NCBI RefSeq assembly: GCF_000745485.1
Contig: NZ_JQJK01000008.1
Span: 1-64,000, forward strand
Direction: 5' to 3'
Length of the DNA stretch: 64,000 bases
Origin: Methanobacterium veterum
GTDB taxonomy: Archaea; Methanobacteriota; Methanobacteria; Methanobacteriales; Methanobacteriaceae
Shown here: positions 47,648 to 56,853 of the stretch, piece by piece
How the letters are laid out: each line of letters begins with the position of its first letter
Position numbering within the stretch: position 1 is the stretch's first letter
The notes under the pieces: model-generated
Database searches by the model: none
The model's input: the letters and a program-made list of their open reading frames with translations, nothing else
What the model was told of the DNA's origin: nothing
Position numbers and translations under genes: made by a program

Positions 47648-47779
47648 TTGTACAAATGTGCAAAATGCGGAACTTTAGTTGATCTTAAAGGATATACTGA
47701 AGCAAAATGTCCAAAATGCAGGTACAGAATTCTCTTTAAGGAAATTCCACCAGTTAAAAAAGATGTAACTGCAAGATAA
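47648..47779 (+). CDS. rpo12: RNA polymerase subunit Rpo12 (RpoP)
   Basis: A 43-residue protein from TTG 47648: [20 protein letters not shown], then [20 protein letters not shown] and TAR. CxxC...CPxCRYRIL is the signature of the Rpb12/RpoP zinc-ribbon subunit, which helps open-complex formation. GGAGGTTTTAGC precedes the TTG and comes directly from the end of the palindrome array. It lies in its usual place between rpl37ae and the Brix gene. Confidence 0.95.
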   Translation: MYKCAKCGTLVDLKGYTEAKCPKCRYRILFKEIPPVKKDVTAR

Positions 47780-47796
47780 ATTTATAAAGGTATTAA

Positions 47797-48276
47797 ATGC
47801 TGATAACAACATCACGGAAACCATCAAGTCGGACCAGGTCATTTTGTCAGGACCTGAGTCATGTTCTAAATGCAAAATATATAAATAGGGGCAAAATGAG
47901 CTTCCGAGATGTCTTACTTAAATCAGCGGCACTCGGATTTAATGAAACAGCAGTAGTTTCTCAAATAAAAGGAAATCCAAGTAAAATTGAAATATATAAC
48001 GAAAATAGTGAACTGCTGTTATTTTTAAAGATAACAGCATCCCTTTTAAATTTAAAGGGCAAAATAAAATCTGATGCCCTAAGCATTAGATGTGAAATAG
48101 AAGAGCTTAAAAATCCCATCGTTAATATCCTGAAGATTCCCTGTGGAAATTCGAATAAGAATTTAATCTGGGTCAAAAAGGGAGAAGGGGAAAATAAAGC
48201 TGTAATAGAATTTTATGATAAAGAAGGTTCAATTAGAGACCCTCGAATTTACGTTAAAAACTGGAGATTTAAATGA
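47797..48276 (+). CDS. Brix-domain ribosome biogenesis protein (Imp4-like)
   Basis: A 159-residue protein: MLITTSRKPSSRTRSFCQDLSHVLNAKYINRGKMSFRDVL, followed by a beta-rich body. The opening TTSRxPSxRTRxFxxDL is the Brix/Imp4 signature. Archaeal members probably bind rRNA during ribosome assembly. RBS AAAGGTATTAA. Its stop overlaps the pcc1 start by 4 nt. Confidence 0.9.
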   Translation: MLITTSRKPSSRTRSFCQDLSHVLNAKYINRGKMSFRDVLLKSAALGFNETAVVSQIKGNPSKIEIYNENSELLLFLKITASLLNLKGKIKSDALSIRCEIEELKNPIVNILKIPCGNSNKNLIWVKKGEGENKAVIEFYDKEGSIRDPRIYVKNWRFK

Positions 48277-48536
48277 ATATTCCAGAACACGTTAAAGCCG
48301 AATTTAAAATTAAATTTAATAACTTAGATGAAGCAAAGTTGGTTTTAAAATCAATTGAACCCGAAATTCAAACTGCACCATCTGAAAAGACTTCAGTTGA
48401 AATAAATTTAGATGGAAAAACTTTAAAATTAATAATCGATGCTGAAGATACTCCATCTCTTCGAGCATCTGTTAATTCATATTTTAGATGGATAACACTA
48501 TCTCATGAAGTTAATTCGTTAAAGGATACTGAATAG
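48273..48536 (+). CDS. pcc1: KEOPS complex subunit Pcc1
   Basis: An 87-residue protein: HVKAEFKIKFNNLDEAKLVLKSIEPEI, LKLIIDAEDTPSLRASVNSYFRWITLSHEV. The late DTPSLRASVNSYFRW segment is the conserved Pcc1 helix. Pcc1 dimers scaffold KEOPS, which makes the t6A modification of tRNA. It sits in the conserved Brix-pcc1-pfdB order. Confidence 0.9.
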   Translation: MNIPEHVKAEFKIKFNNLDEAKLVLKSIEPEIQTAPSEKTSVEINLDGKTLKLIIDAEDTPSLRASVNSYFRWITLSHEVNSLKDTE

Positions 48537-48569
48537 ATAGTAACTATAATAAAAATAGAGGTGATTTGA

Positions 48570-48920
48570 ATGGAACTTCCTCAAAATGTACAACATCAAT
48601 TAGCTCAATTCCAACAGGTACAGCAGCAAGCTCAGGCAATTTCAATGCAAAAACAAAGTGTCGATCTACAGTTAAAAGAAACTAAAAAAGCTGTCGAAGA
48701 ATTAAACAAAGTAGAAGAAAATGCTGATGTTTACAAAACCGCCGGAACCCTACTTATCAAAGTTAAAAAAGAAGATATGACTAAAGAACTTGAAGATAAA
48801 ATAGAAACCTTAGAGCTTCGTGAAAAAACTGTCCAGAGACAGGAAGAAAGAATCATGAAAAGGCTCCAGGAAATGCAGTCTTCTATTCAAGAAGCAATGA
48901 AAGGAACAGGAATACAATAA
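48570..48920 (+). CDS. pfdB: Prefoldin subunit beta
   Basis: A 116-residue coiled-coil protein: LPQNVQHQLAQFQQVQQQAQAISMQKQSVDLQLKETKKAVEELNK, NADVYKTAGTLLIKVKKEDM, then a second coil. Four beta and two alpha subunits form the jellyfish-shaped chaperone that delivers nascent chains to the thermosome. RBS AGAGGTGATTTGA. It ends the co-linear block; a hairpin follows. Confidence 0.96.
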   Translation: MELPQNVQHQLAQFQQVQQQAQAISMQKQSVDLQLKETKKAVEELNKVEENADVYKTAGTLLIKVKKEDMTKELEDKIETLELREKTVQRQEERIMKRLQEMQSSIQEAMKGTGIQ

Positions 48921-49228
48921 AAAGGTCCGTTAATTAAAAAATTAACGGCCTAAATACTAATTTTTAGCTTATTTATAATTTTACTAATTTATCTCGTGCA
49001 TATATTCAAAAAGCACACTTACGAATTATTTTCTTTTTTATTTTAAATTATTACACTATAATTTCTTAGACTATAACCTTTTAATGAAGCTTTTTTTTAT
49101 TTATCTAGTAAATTATCCTTGTTTTTTTTATTAAGTTTTAATAACTTTTATATATAATAATTAATTATTAATTATTATTTAAGTAGTCTATTACTTATTA
49201 AAAATAAAATTAAGTATAAAAGGAGGTT
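48921..49228 (+). terminator. Hairpin after pfdB and adhesin promoter region
   Basis: CCGTTAATT (48927-48935) pairs perfectly with AATTAACGG (48940-48948) around an AAAA loop, 6 nt after the pfdB stop; a terminator role is likely. The rest of the gap holds a TATA element (ACTTTTATATATAA, 49145-49158) about 70 nt before the adhesin ATG, which therefore has its own promoter. Confidence 0.6.
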
Positions 49229-51273
49229 ATGAAAATATTAAATCGAAATAAAATACCACTAATTCTTTTATTAATCAATCTTTTTGTTATTTTAGTTACT
49301 ATATCCAGCGTTAGTGCAGATTCAACTGTTTATGTTAATGCAACAGTAGGATCTGACTTTAATCCAGGTACAAGTAATTTACCCTATCTTACAATAGGTA
49401 AAGGGATAAGCAGTGTTGATGAAAATGGAACAGTGCAAATTGCAGACGGAATTTATAGTGATGAGGGGAATACAAATCTCACAATCAGTAAAAACATGAC
49501 TATTATTGGTCAAAGTCGGGATAAAACTATCATAAATGGAACAGGCACTAACTGGATATTTAATGTTAGTAATGATGTTAATTTTACGATCCAAAATTTG
49601 ACAATTATCAATGGGACAGCTTACAATGGCGGTGCAATTGACAACCAGGGTACTTTAAATACAGGAAATTGTACCTTCGACAGCAATAATGCTGTTAATT
49701 ACGGTGGTGCCATATACAATAGTGGCACTATCAATTTGAATGATTGTATTTTCACAGGTAATGCTGCATATGAAGGCGGGGCCATATACAATGATCATGG
49801 CATTAGTACTTTAAGTAGCTGTATTTTAACAGGTAACACAGCTGATGCTGCGGGTGCTATCTACAACTACAGAAGCAGTACTAATATAACTTCCAGTACA
49901 CTTAACAACAATACTGCAGCTTATGGTGGTGCTATCTACAATACTGAGGGTTCATGTACCTTGCATTTTAACCGTATCGTCATGAACACTGCAGATTACG
50001 GTGACAATATTTACTGCGGTAGTGGCAGTAAATTAAATGCAGAGTACAACTGGTGGGGTTCTAACGATGATCCATCTGTAAAAGTTATTGGTGCTAAAGT
50101 TTCAAAGTGGTTAGTTTTAACTGTAAATTCAAGTTCAACCCTTATTAAAGGTAATGAATTTTCAAATATACTTGCAGACTTACTGCATGATAATACAGGC
50201 ATTTACCAGGACCCTGCAAGCGGCCATATTCCAGATGGAATAAACATAATATTTGACACAACTTTAGGAACTATAGACAGTCCCGTATCCTTAGTTAATG
50301 GAGCTGCACAATCAATTTTAAAAGCTGGATCAACAAGTGGTGCTGCCAGTGTTTCAGCTGCAGCAGATAGTCAAACATCTTATACATTAGTTAATATAGA
50401 TGCCACATCACCAACTGTAACAACTATTGATCCTTCAAATAACACCAAAACAAACAGTACTCCCCAAGTAATTACTGTTACTTTCAGTGAACCAATACAG
50501 GCAGGCAGTGCTTATGATGGCATATCCGTTACAGGCCCATCAGGAACTTTTCCAATAACTAAAAATATCATTGGAAGTACTTTAACCTTAACTTTAGATT
50601 CAAGCTGTATTGACGGAAATTATAGTGTAAATATTCCAATAAATGCAGTAAAAGATTTAGCAGGTAACAGTTTAGCATCTGTTTTTACTTCAACTTTTAA
50701 TCTGGATACAAGGGTACCCACAGCAAATGCTAGTGTTAAAACTGGATCATACAACGTTACTAAGACAATTACTTTAAATATGAATGAATCAGGACTATCT
50801 ATTACACTACAGATGGAACTGCACCAACTACTGCAAGCAAAATCTACAAAGCACCACTTATAATAAAATCTACAACCACTTTGAAGTTCATGGCCGTTGA
50901 TAAAGCCGGAAATAAATCTCCAGTTTATACTGAAAAGTACACTATTGATAAAACAGCCCCTAAAGTGACTTTAACTACTCCTAAAAACGGTGCTACAGGT
51001 GTTTCAAGGACAGCCACCATTACTATCAAATTCAGTGAAAACATCAAATCAAGCGTTAACTGGTCAAAAATATACATTAAAAACATGAATACAGGACAAA
51101 TAGTTTTCATTGGTAAATCAATAAAAGGTAACACGCTTTCTATCAAAATGACCTATAAACGATACCCTTCTAAATGGTATCAGGTTTACATTCCAGCTAA
51201 AGTAGTAAAAGACAGTGCAGGTAATAATTTAGCTGCAGGTTATATATTTAAGTTTAAAACTGGAAAATACTAA
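49229..51273 (+). CDS. Adhesin-like surface protein, split by one frame break
   Basis: The frames 49229-50863 and 50881-51273 join into 681 residues if one A is restored near 50797 (GGACTAATC read as GGACTATC). A signal peptide (residues 1-30) is followed by a polymorphic-membrane-type beta-helix (about 31-280, repeats of YNNTAxxGGAIYN). A Big-type domain comes next (about 300-390), then a SbsA-type Ig domain, a chitobiase C-terminal-like segment (YYTTDGTAPTT) and a second SbsA-type Ig domain. It is a probable cell-surface adhesin of the kind abundant in Methanobacteriales. It lies between pfdB and the DUF3194 gene, which are normally adjacent. RBS AAAGGAGGTT. Confidence 0.88.
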
Positions 51274-51721
51274 ACATTTTTTTTCTCCTTTCTTTTTTAA
51301 TTCTTTGATAATAAATTTTAAAATAGAAACCAGAATATTAAGTAAATTAAAATAAAAATTGATTTTTAAACTCCTTTTAATACTTTAATTTCGAATAAAT
51401 GTGCAAAAGCATATTTATACTTTGTTTAACACATTTGAATATATAGCAAAATCGCTCATGTCAATGATCATGTGCACACTTCATGATTTATGTTAAATTA
51501 TAATATCAATTAATTATATGAAATTATATTTAGAAGTGTAATTTACTTAACCATATAACTCATAAAAATTCAAAGTAATATCGGCACAACCATTTAGACA
51601 TGAGCGAGCAAATTTAGTACTGTTAAATTAAACTCGACAAAAGTTTAAAAAAAATTACGATTATGAATTCCTCAAAATCTTTGATTTTTGAGTGTTAAAA
51701 CAATAAAAAGTGTAGATTAAA
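51274..51721. other. Intergenic region with interspersed repeat R2 and one palindrome
   Basis: It holds R2 (separate entry), a further partial CATGAGCGAGCAAATT match near 51600, and a single palindrome CTCAAAATC/GATTTTTGAG (51671-51692) of the array family. No gene is seen. The DUF3194 gene starts 29 nt after that palindrome. Confidence 0.5.
51451..51550 (+). repeat. Interspersed repeat R2 (uninterrupted copy)
   Basis: It starts ATCGCTCATGTCAATGATC, continues with TTAAATTATAATATCAATTAATTA and ends GTGTAATTTACTTAA. It is collinear with R1 (4.8 kb, reverse orientation) and R3 (63.6 kb). Its GCTCATGT is not followed by palindromes, so it serves as an empty-site comparison for R1. Confidence 0.65.
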
Positions 51722-51994
51722 ATGGGTAAATTGAAAAAATTAACTGATGAAGACCTCGATAAAATCTCAGAAATTGCTGTATCATCAGCTCAAGATTTCG
51801 TCCTGTCTAAAATCTCTAAAAAAGAGATTAATGATATCGATATCGACGTAGAGATTAACTACGAAGACGTACTGGATGTAAACATTACCGTTAACCTTTT
51901 ATTTGATGAACTTTCTGCTGCAGATACAAAAATTGCAGATGAAGCGGCCGATCATGCTCTTTTAGAGATTGAAAAGTTTTTAGATAAAATCTAA
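51722..51994 (+). CDS. DUF3194 protein
   Basis: A 90-residue acidic protein: KLTDEDLDKISEIAVSSAQDFVLSKI, DIDIDVEINYEDVLDVNITVNLLFDELSAADTKIADEAADHALLEIEKFL. This is the archaeal DUF3194 family, which usually follows pfdB directly. The function is unknown; the constant linkage suggests a role with prefoldin or the gene block. Here it is displaced by about 2.8 kb by the adhesin gene and a repeat. Confidence 0.8.
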   Translation: MGKLKKLTDEDLDKISEIAVSSAQDFVLSKISKKEINDIDIDVEINYEDVLDVNITVNLLFDELSAADTKIADEAADHALLEIEKFLDKI

Positions 51995-52162
51995 TTTAAT
52001 TTTCTATTCTTTTAGTTTTTCAAATTAAATGTCCAGATCTTGTTTTAAAAAACATAGAAATTATTAAATACCAAAAAAACTAATTTTATAATAGTAATAA
52101 AAAAAGTAAAAATAGTATTAAAATTAATAAATTAGCTTAATGTTTACCAAGCCCCTCCTTAA

Positions 52163-52272
52163 AACTCCATCAAGTTTAGGGATCTAAATACCATTAGATC
52201 CCTAAATGGAGTTGTTAAAAATTATAGGGCATCTAAATAAAGAATATTTTCGCTCAAATGTATAGATGCCCT
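52163..52272. ncRNA. Two adjacent long hairpins, candidate structured RNA
   Basis: Hairpin 1 (52163-52213): AACTCCA pairs with TGGAGTT and, after a 5-nt bulge, TTTAGGGATCTA pairs with TAGATCCCTAAA, 19 bp in all, with an 8-nt loop. Hairpin 2 (52226-52272): AGGGCATCTA pairs with TAGATGCCCT, 10 bp, with a 27-nt loop. Both arms share GG(C)ATCTAAATA, so the hairpins look related by duplication. A T-rich tract follows. They may be a terminator pair, a small RNA or remains of a miniature element. Confidence 0.5.
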
Positions 52273-52409
52273 CTTAATTTTTTAAAACAAATTTTAATTT
52301 TACATTATATCTTTATTTAAATAAGTAGCCACCATAATACTAATTCTATTTTCAATTAACTAAAGTAACATAAACAAATAATTATTTACATGACTCCATG
52401 CATGAGCAA

Positions 52410-52677
52410 ATTCAAATAAAAGTTAATGGATCGTATAAAGTTTACTGCACATAAACAATTCTTACTTAAATAATTAGAATAATACAAGTTTATATAAAAA
52501 TATAGATTAGTTTAACATTAAACAAGTAAACCTAATTCTAAATAAAAGTCAATGGATTGAATAGATTCTTAGACTTAAATAATTAGAGTATACAATTTTA
52601 TATAGAAGATTTATTTAACACTAAACAGTTCAAAAAAAAACCTAATTCTAAATAAAAATCAATGGATTGAATATTAT
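52410..52677. repeat. Imperfect tandem ~110-bp repeats upstream of hisA-like gene
   Basis: Copies begin at about 52410 (AATTCAAATAAAAGTTAATGG), 52532 (CTAATTCTAAATAAAAGTCAATGG) and 52642 (same with AAAATCAATGG). The first two run on through ACTTAAATAATTAGA and a TATA-like TTTATATA. The third is cut off by the gene start. The arrangement gives the gene two candidate promoters at nearly the same spacing. Confidence 0.75.
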
Positions 52678-53355
52678 ATGATAATACCAGTTTTAGATCT
52701 TAAAAACGGAATCGCAGTATCTGGAAAGTCAGGTAAAAGAGAAACATACAAACCACTTAAAACAGTGTTCCATGAATCAGCTTCTCCGGAGGAAATTGCA
52801 AAATCTTTGAGGGATGCAGGTGCAGTTAGAATATATATAGCCGATTTAGACTCAATAGAAAATAGAAAATCTAACTTCGATGTTATCCGAAAAGTAAACA
52901 AGCATATCCCTGTGATGCTTGACTGCGGCGCAAAAAGTGTCTCCGATGTTCAAAAAGCACTTGAAGCAGCCGATAAAGTGATTATTGCAACAGAAACCCT
53001 GGAAAATATGGATGAATTAAACAATATTTTTGATAAATTTGACAAAAATAGACTAATCATAAGTATAGACATAAAAGACGGAAAAATATTTAGCAAATGC
53101 TTAAATATAGACGTAAACTATTTTATAAGAAAAATAGAAGAATTAAACCCTCAAGAAGTTATATTACTGGACATCTCTCAAGTTGGAACAGAAAAAGGTG
53201 TAAATGAAGAGCTTATAAAAAAGTTTTTAAAACTCCCTTTAATTATAGGTGGAGGAATAACTTCCAAAGATATCCCTAAACTTGAAAAACTGGGGATAAA
53301 CAAATTTTTAGTTGGTTCTGCATTACATAATGGAAAACTAGCCCTTAAAATTTAA
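52678..53355 (+). CDS. HisA/HisF-family TIM-barrel protein
   Basis: A 225-residue barrel: MIIPVLDLKNGIAVSGKSGKRETYKPL, YIADLDSIENRKSNFDVI, DVNYFIRKIEELNPQEVILLDISQVGTEKGVNEELIK, PLIIGGGITSKDIPKL. It matches the methanogen hisA/hisF-related family (TIGR00734-like), which differs from true HisA; its reaction is not established. It is encoded 19 nt ahead of a PfkB kinase. The upstream region is tandemly duplicated. Confidence 0.8.
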   Translation: MIIPVLDLKNGIAVSGKSGKRETYKPLKTVFHESASPEEIAKSLRDAGAVRIYIADLDSIENRKSNFDVIRKVNKHIPVMLDCGAKSVSDVQKALEAADKVIIATETLENMDELNNIFDKFDKNRLIISIDIKDGKIFSKCLNIDVNYFIRKIEELNPQEVILLDISQVGTEKGVNEELIKKFLKLPLIIGGGITSKDIPKLEKLGINKFLVGSALHNGKLALKI

Positions 53356-53374
53356 AATTATTCAGGTAAATAAA

Positions 53375-54280
53375 ATGTCAACTATAACCCTGATAGGCCC
53401 CATAACAAATGATACCATCGTAAAAGATAGTTCAACATACAAATCTATAGGCGGAGCAGTCTACTACCAGTCCAGTGTTTTGGAACGTCTGAAAATAAAT
53501 ACAAAAGCCATAATAACACTTTCTAAAAAAGATGAAGAATTACTAAACGCTTTTCGGGAGAACATAGAACTTTTCCCCATATTTACTGGTGAAACAATAA
53601 AGTTTCAAAATATTTATCCAGATAATAACCCCAATCACAGAATACAGAAAGCCCACATACCATCAAACCCCATAAAAGTTAAAGATATCACATCTTTAGA
53701 CTTAGAAAACAGCAATGCCGTACTTTTAGGCCCATTATGTCCATATGATATTCCACTTGAGACATTCAAATATTTATCCCAATTAAAAATTCCCATATAT
53801 CTAGGTGCGCAGGGATATTTAAGGCATTTAAAAGGCGAAAAAATTGTTTTAAGGCCATGGAATGGCTTTCAAAAGTTCCTTAAATTTGTAAATATTCTAT
53901 TTATAGATGAAAATGAAGCAAAAACAATTTTGGGTACTCAAATTTCCCTGGATCATGTTGCAAAAACATTAGCTTCATTTGGACCAGAAGAAGTTATTAT
54001 AACACAAGGAAGTAATGGATCAACGATTTATTCTAAAAAATTAGATGAAATATACAGGATTCCTGCATTTTCCCCGCAAAAAATAGAAGACCCTACAGGT
54101 CTTGGGGATACGTACATGGCATCGTATGCTGCACAAAAAATTGAAACAGAAGATCCAAGAATATGCGGGAAGTTTGCTTCTGCAGCATCGGTTATAAAGC
54201 TTGAAAATAAAGGGGCATTCAACGGAAATAAAAAATTAATCCACAAAAGATGTACAAATCACAAAATGGATCCCAATTAA
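53375..54280 (+). CDS. PfkB-family sugar/nucleoside kinase
   Basis: A 301-residue ribokinase-like protein: GGAVYYQSSVLERL in the substrate region, IITQGSNGSTIYSK and the anion-hole motif DPTGLGDTYMASYAAQK (canonical DTxGAGD, with Leu for Ala) holding the catalytic Asp. It phosphorylates a sugar or nucleoside hydroxyl; the substrate is unknown. It forms a two-gene unit with the HisA-like gene, which hints at a shared pathway. Confidence 0.85.
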   Translation: MSTITLIGPITNDTIVKDSSTYKSIGGAVYYQSSVLERLKINTKAIITLSKKDEELLNAFRENIELFPIFTGETIKFQNIYPDNNPNHRIQKAHIPSNPIKVKDITSLDLENSNAVLLGPLCPYDIPLETFKYLSQLKIPIYLGAQGYLRHLKGEKIVLRPWNGFQKFLKFVNILFIDENEAKTILGTQISLDHVAKTLASFGPEEVIITQGSNGSTIYSKKLDEIYRIPAFSPQKIEDPTGLGDTYMASYAAQKIETEDPRICGKFASAASVIKLENKGAFNGNKKLIHKRCTNHKMDPN

Positions 54281-54332
54281 TTAATCATCTTAAAAATAGG
54301 AGCAGTGCTAATAAATAAAAAAATAGGGGCCT

Positions 54333-54527
54333 TTAAAATCCTAAAATGAAAGGTAAGATTACAAAAGGCAGGATACCTGCAACAAAGAAAAGGCCTACTC
54401 CCAAAAATGTATATTCCTTTTTTTTGTCCATTATACCTGAAGCAATGAGCAGTACCGCGAAAAATCCCATTACTGGCGGAATTATGTGCGAGAATATTAG
54501 ATATGCGCTAGCAAGTGCATTTGTCAC
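54333..54527 (-). CDS. Small membrane protein (64 aa)
   Basis: Two hydrophobic helices (about residues 8-30 and 38-62) separated by DKKKEY. The GTG start is supported by AGGTGATCT 5 nt upstream on the minus strand. No family is recognised. It lies downstream of the sortase gene on the same strand, beyond the 39-bp repeats, so the two may share a transcript. Confidence 0.55.
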   Translation of the reverse strand: MTNALASAYLIFSHIIPPVMGFFAVLLIASGIMDKKKEYTFLGVGLFFVAGILPFVILPFILGF

Positions 54528-54615
54528 TTTAGATCACCTGTAAATTAATTAATTTGAAAATGTTATTTAGTTTTCCCTCTTTATTTAATTACATTGATTT
54601 TCTAATTTAAAGTTT

Positions 54616-54850
54616 TTCAGCTTAGCCTACAAAGCCCCACTGAAATAAAAAATTTCAGCTTAGCCTACAAAGGCCCCACTGAAATAAAAAATTTCAGCTT
54701 AGCCTACAAAGGCCCCACTGAAATAAAAAATTTCAGCTTAGCCTACAAAGGCCCCACTGAAATAAAAAATTTCAGCTTAGCCTACAAAGGCCCCACTGAA
54801 ATAAAAAATTTCAGCTTAGCCTACAAAGGCTCTACCGAAACAAGTTTACT
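54616..54850. repeat. Tandem 39-bp hairpin repeats
   Basis: Five nearly identical units (starting 54616, 54654, 54693, 54732, 54771; the first lacks one base) and a diverged sixth from 54810. Each unit on the minus strand alternates CTGAAAT/ATTTCAG (5-nt loop) and GCCT/AGGC (TTGT loop). The sixth unit includes the sortase stop codon. Apart from being amplified, these resemble the palindrome arrays elsewhere. There is no coding potential beyond the gene end. Confidence 0.95.
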
Positions 54851-55783
54851 GTGGACGATATACGCTGCTCGGGAATATCCAGTAGGCCAACAGGTTATCA
54901 ACCATAATTCAGGCGTACTTGTTGACTGATAATCAATTGAAACACCTTTAACTCCCCACCTTATATCGTTCCCATTAGATGTAACTTCATAGGTGTATTT
55001 CTTTTGAGTTAAATAATCTTTAATTATTAAAGGATCTCCAACTTTTAACTGAGTTATTCCGCTGAATGGAGCAGAATGTGTTGTATGATGGCCCATGAGA
55101 GCAGTTTGTCCGTTTGTTCCAGGATAGTAACTGGTTGGTACAAAGTAAACTCCAGGATCATTTACAGAGTGTGATGTTAGCTCCCAGTCTCCACCTATAG
55201 TAGGCATTATAAGTTCAGCCCATCCCATAACCTTATTGTTATTAGTTACATTGTCATTTACTTTAATACTGTTAATTATGGTATTTAATTCATCTCCAGC
55301 GGCACTGACGTCTAATCCAGAACTGCCTGTACTACCCGTACCAGTGTAAATTATACCGTAAATTGCATTGTTTTTCTGGAACCATACCTCTTTTCGTAGT
55401 TTTGATACATTGCCGTCCTGTATTTTGTAATCACTTTCATAACCAGTGGTTCCATTTATGGTAACATTTTTAGTAGATACAAGCTGGAAATTTTCATCAA
55501 CAGTTCCAATACCATTCGACTGAACCTGGTTAGCTAAATTATACCCTTTAGGTATACGTTCTTTAACAACTGTGATATTTAATCCAGAATTATCTGAAAA
55601 TGACGTAATATTGGATCCCGTTCCATTAACTTCAGTCAGGGCCCCAGGGTAATCAAAAGAGATTTCCCCATTGTCAAAATGTTTTGCCTGTGTTCCCAGG
55701 CCATTGTTACCCAAATTCACCGCGAAAATAATAATAACCACAATGGCCAGTAAAATTATTAAATAAGTGTTCAAACGTTTCAA
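54821..55783 (-). CDS. Sortase with N-terminal PsbP-like domain
   Basis: A 320-residue protein. It has an N-terminal membrane anchor (residues 5-24) and an extracellular domain (about 35-178: FDNGEISFDYPGALTEV ... TKNVTINGTTGYESDYK ... IYGIIYTG) resembling the PsbP/DUF4367-type lipoprotein fold. A sortase domain follows, with His232 (GHHTTHSAPFSGI), Cys298 (LITCWPTG) and Arg305, the full triad. Archaeal sortases probably attach surface proteins to pseudomurein or process them; the adhesin at 49.2 kb is a possible but unproven client. Start is TTG after GGGGAGAG. The stop lies in the last 39-bp repeat unit. Confidence 0.85.
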   Translation of the reverse strand: MKRLNTYLIILLAIVVIIIFAVNLGNNGLGTQAKHFDNGEISFDYPGALTEVNGTGSNITSFSDNSGLNITVVKERIPKGYNLANQVQSNGIGTVDENFQLVSTKNVTINGTTGYESDYKIQDGNVSKLRKEVWFQKNNAIYGIIYTGTGSTGSSGLDVSAAGDELNTIINSIKVNDNVTNNNKVMGWAELIMPTIGGDWELTSHSVNDPGVYFVPTSYYPGTNGQTALMGHHTTHSAPFSGITQLKVGDPLIIKDYLTQKKYTYEVTSNGNDIRWGVKGVSIDYQSTSTPELWLITCWPTGYSRAAYIVHSKLVSVEPL

Positions 55784-56079
55784 TTTATTAATCTCTCCCC
55801 TAGTCTTGATGCTATATAATGCAGTTACTTTTAAGTTTCATTACTTATTAAAGTTATTATAAGTAATAACTGATCTCAACCTTTAAAATAAATTCATAAT
55901 TATTGAAAAGGGTGTATCAACTTAGTTTCCTATATATTATTTATAAAATATAATTAAAATAATTTACACTTCAAAATTAAAAATAAGCAACCCCTAAGTT
56001 TATGCAATGGTAACAGTTTAAGCACAAAACAGCTGCTGAAATGTTATTCAGCTAAATTTAAAGAACACGGAATGAAAAC
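55784..56079. other. Divergent promoter region between sortase and AP endonuclease
   Basis: AT-rich spacer that must carry promoters for both divergent genes (TATA-like TTATTTATAAAATATAA near 55938-55954). No other structure is seen. Confidence 0.35.
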
Positions 56080-56853
56080 ATGAAAACTAAAATTTTATCA
56101 TGGAATGTAAACGGTTTAAGAGCCGTACACAAAAAAGGATTCATCGAATGGTTTCAAACTGAAAGTCCAGATATATTATGCGTTCAAGAAACAAAAGCTG
56201 CCAGAGAGCAGCTTCCCCGAGCATTAAAAAGTATTGAGGGATACCATGCTTATTTCTGCGAGGCAGAAAAGAAAGGCTACAGCGGCGTGGCCATATACAG
56301 CAAAACAAAGCCAAAAACTGTAGAATACGGTTTCGGAATCCCTAAATTTGACAGCGAAGGCAGGATACTGATTGCAGATTACGATGATTTTGTCCTCCTC
56401 AACATATATTTCCCCAACGGCAAAATGTCAGATGAAAGGCTTGCCTACAAGTTAGAATTCTACGACGCACTCCTTAATTATGCCAATAAATTAAAAGAAA
56501 ACGGTAAAAACGTGGTAATCTGCGGGGACCTGAACACTGCACATAAAGAGATAGATATTGCAAGGCCAAAGGCAAATGAAAAAAATTCAGGTTTTTTACC
56601 TGTAGAACGTGCCTGGATTGACAAATTCCTAAATAATGGCTATGTTGATACACTCAGACTGTTCAATAAAAACCCCGAACAGTATACATGGTGGAGTTAT
56701 AGAGGCGGTGCTAGAAGTAGAAATGTAGGGTGGAGACTTGATTACTTCTTTGTAAATGAAGAGTTTAAAGATAAAATAAAATTTGCGTACATACTTCCAG
56801 AGGTAATGGGTTCTGACCACTGCCCGGTAGGTTTGGATATTGAATTGAAATAA
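56080..56853 (+). CDS. xth: AP endonuclease / exonuclease III (Mth212-like)
   Basis: A 257-residue ExoIII-type nuclease: [109 protein letters not shown] and [13 protein letters not shown]. It is very close in motif order to Mth212 of Methanothermobacter, known for AP endonuclease and direct DNA-uridine endonuclease activity, so it may start uracil repair here. No uracil-DNA glycosylase gene is visible nearby. Confidence 0.95.
   Translation: MKTKILSWNVNGLRAVHKKGFIEWFQTESPDILCVQETKAAREQLPRALKSIEGYHAYFCEAEKKGYSGVAIYSKTKPKTVEYGFGIPKFDSEGRILIADYDDFVLLNIYFPNGKMSDERLAYKLEFYDALLNYANKLKENGKNVVICGDLNTAHKEIDIARPKANEKNSGFLPVERAWIDKFLNNGYVDTLRLFNKNPEQYTWWSYRGGARSRNVGWRLDYFFVNEEFKDKIKFAYILPEVMGSDHCPVGLDIELK

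Larger units (their letters stand above)
51995..52677. other. Intergenic region with two long hairpins and direct repeats
   Basis: No protein gene is seen. The left part holds two strong hairpins (52163-52272), and the right part holds imperfect tandem repeats of about 110 bp (52410-52677). Both have separate entries. Confidence 0.5.

Noticed and set aside
54616..54810. CRISPR array
   Set aside because: The 39-bp units are directly adjacent with no unique spacers between them, so this is a simple tandem repeat.
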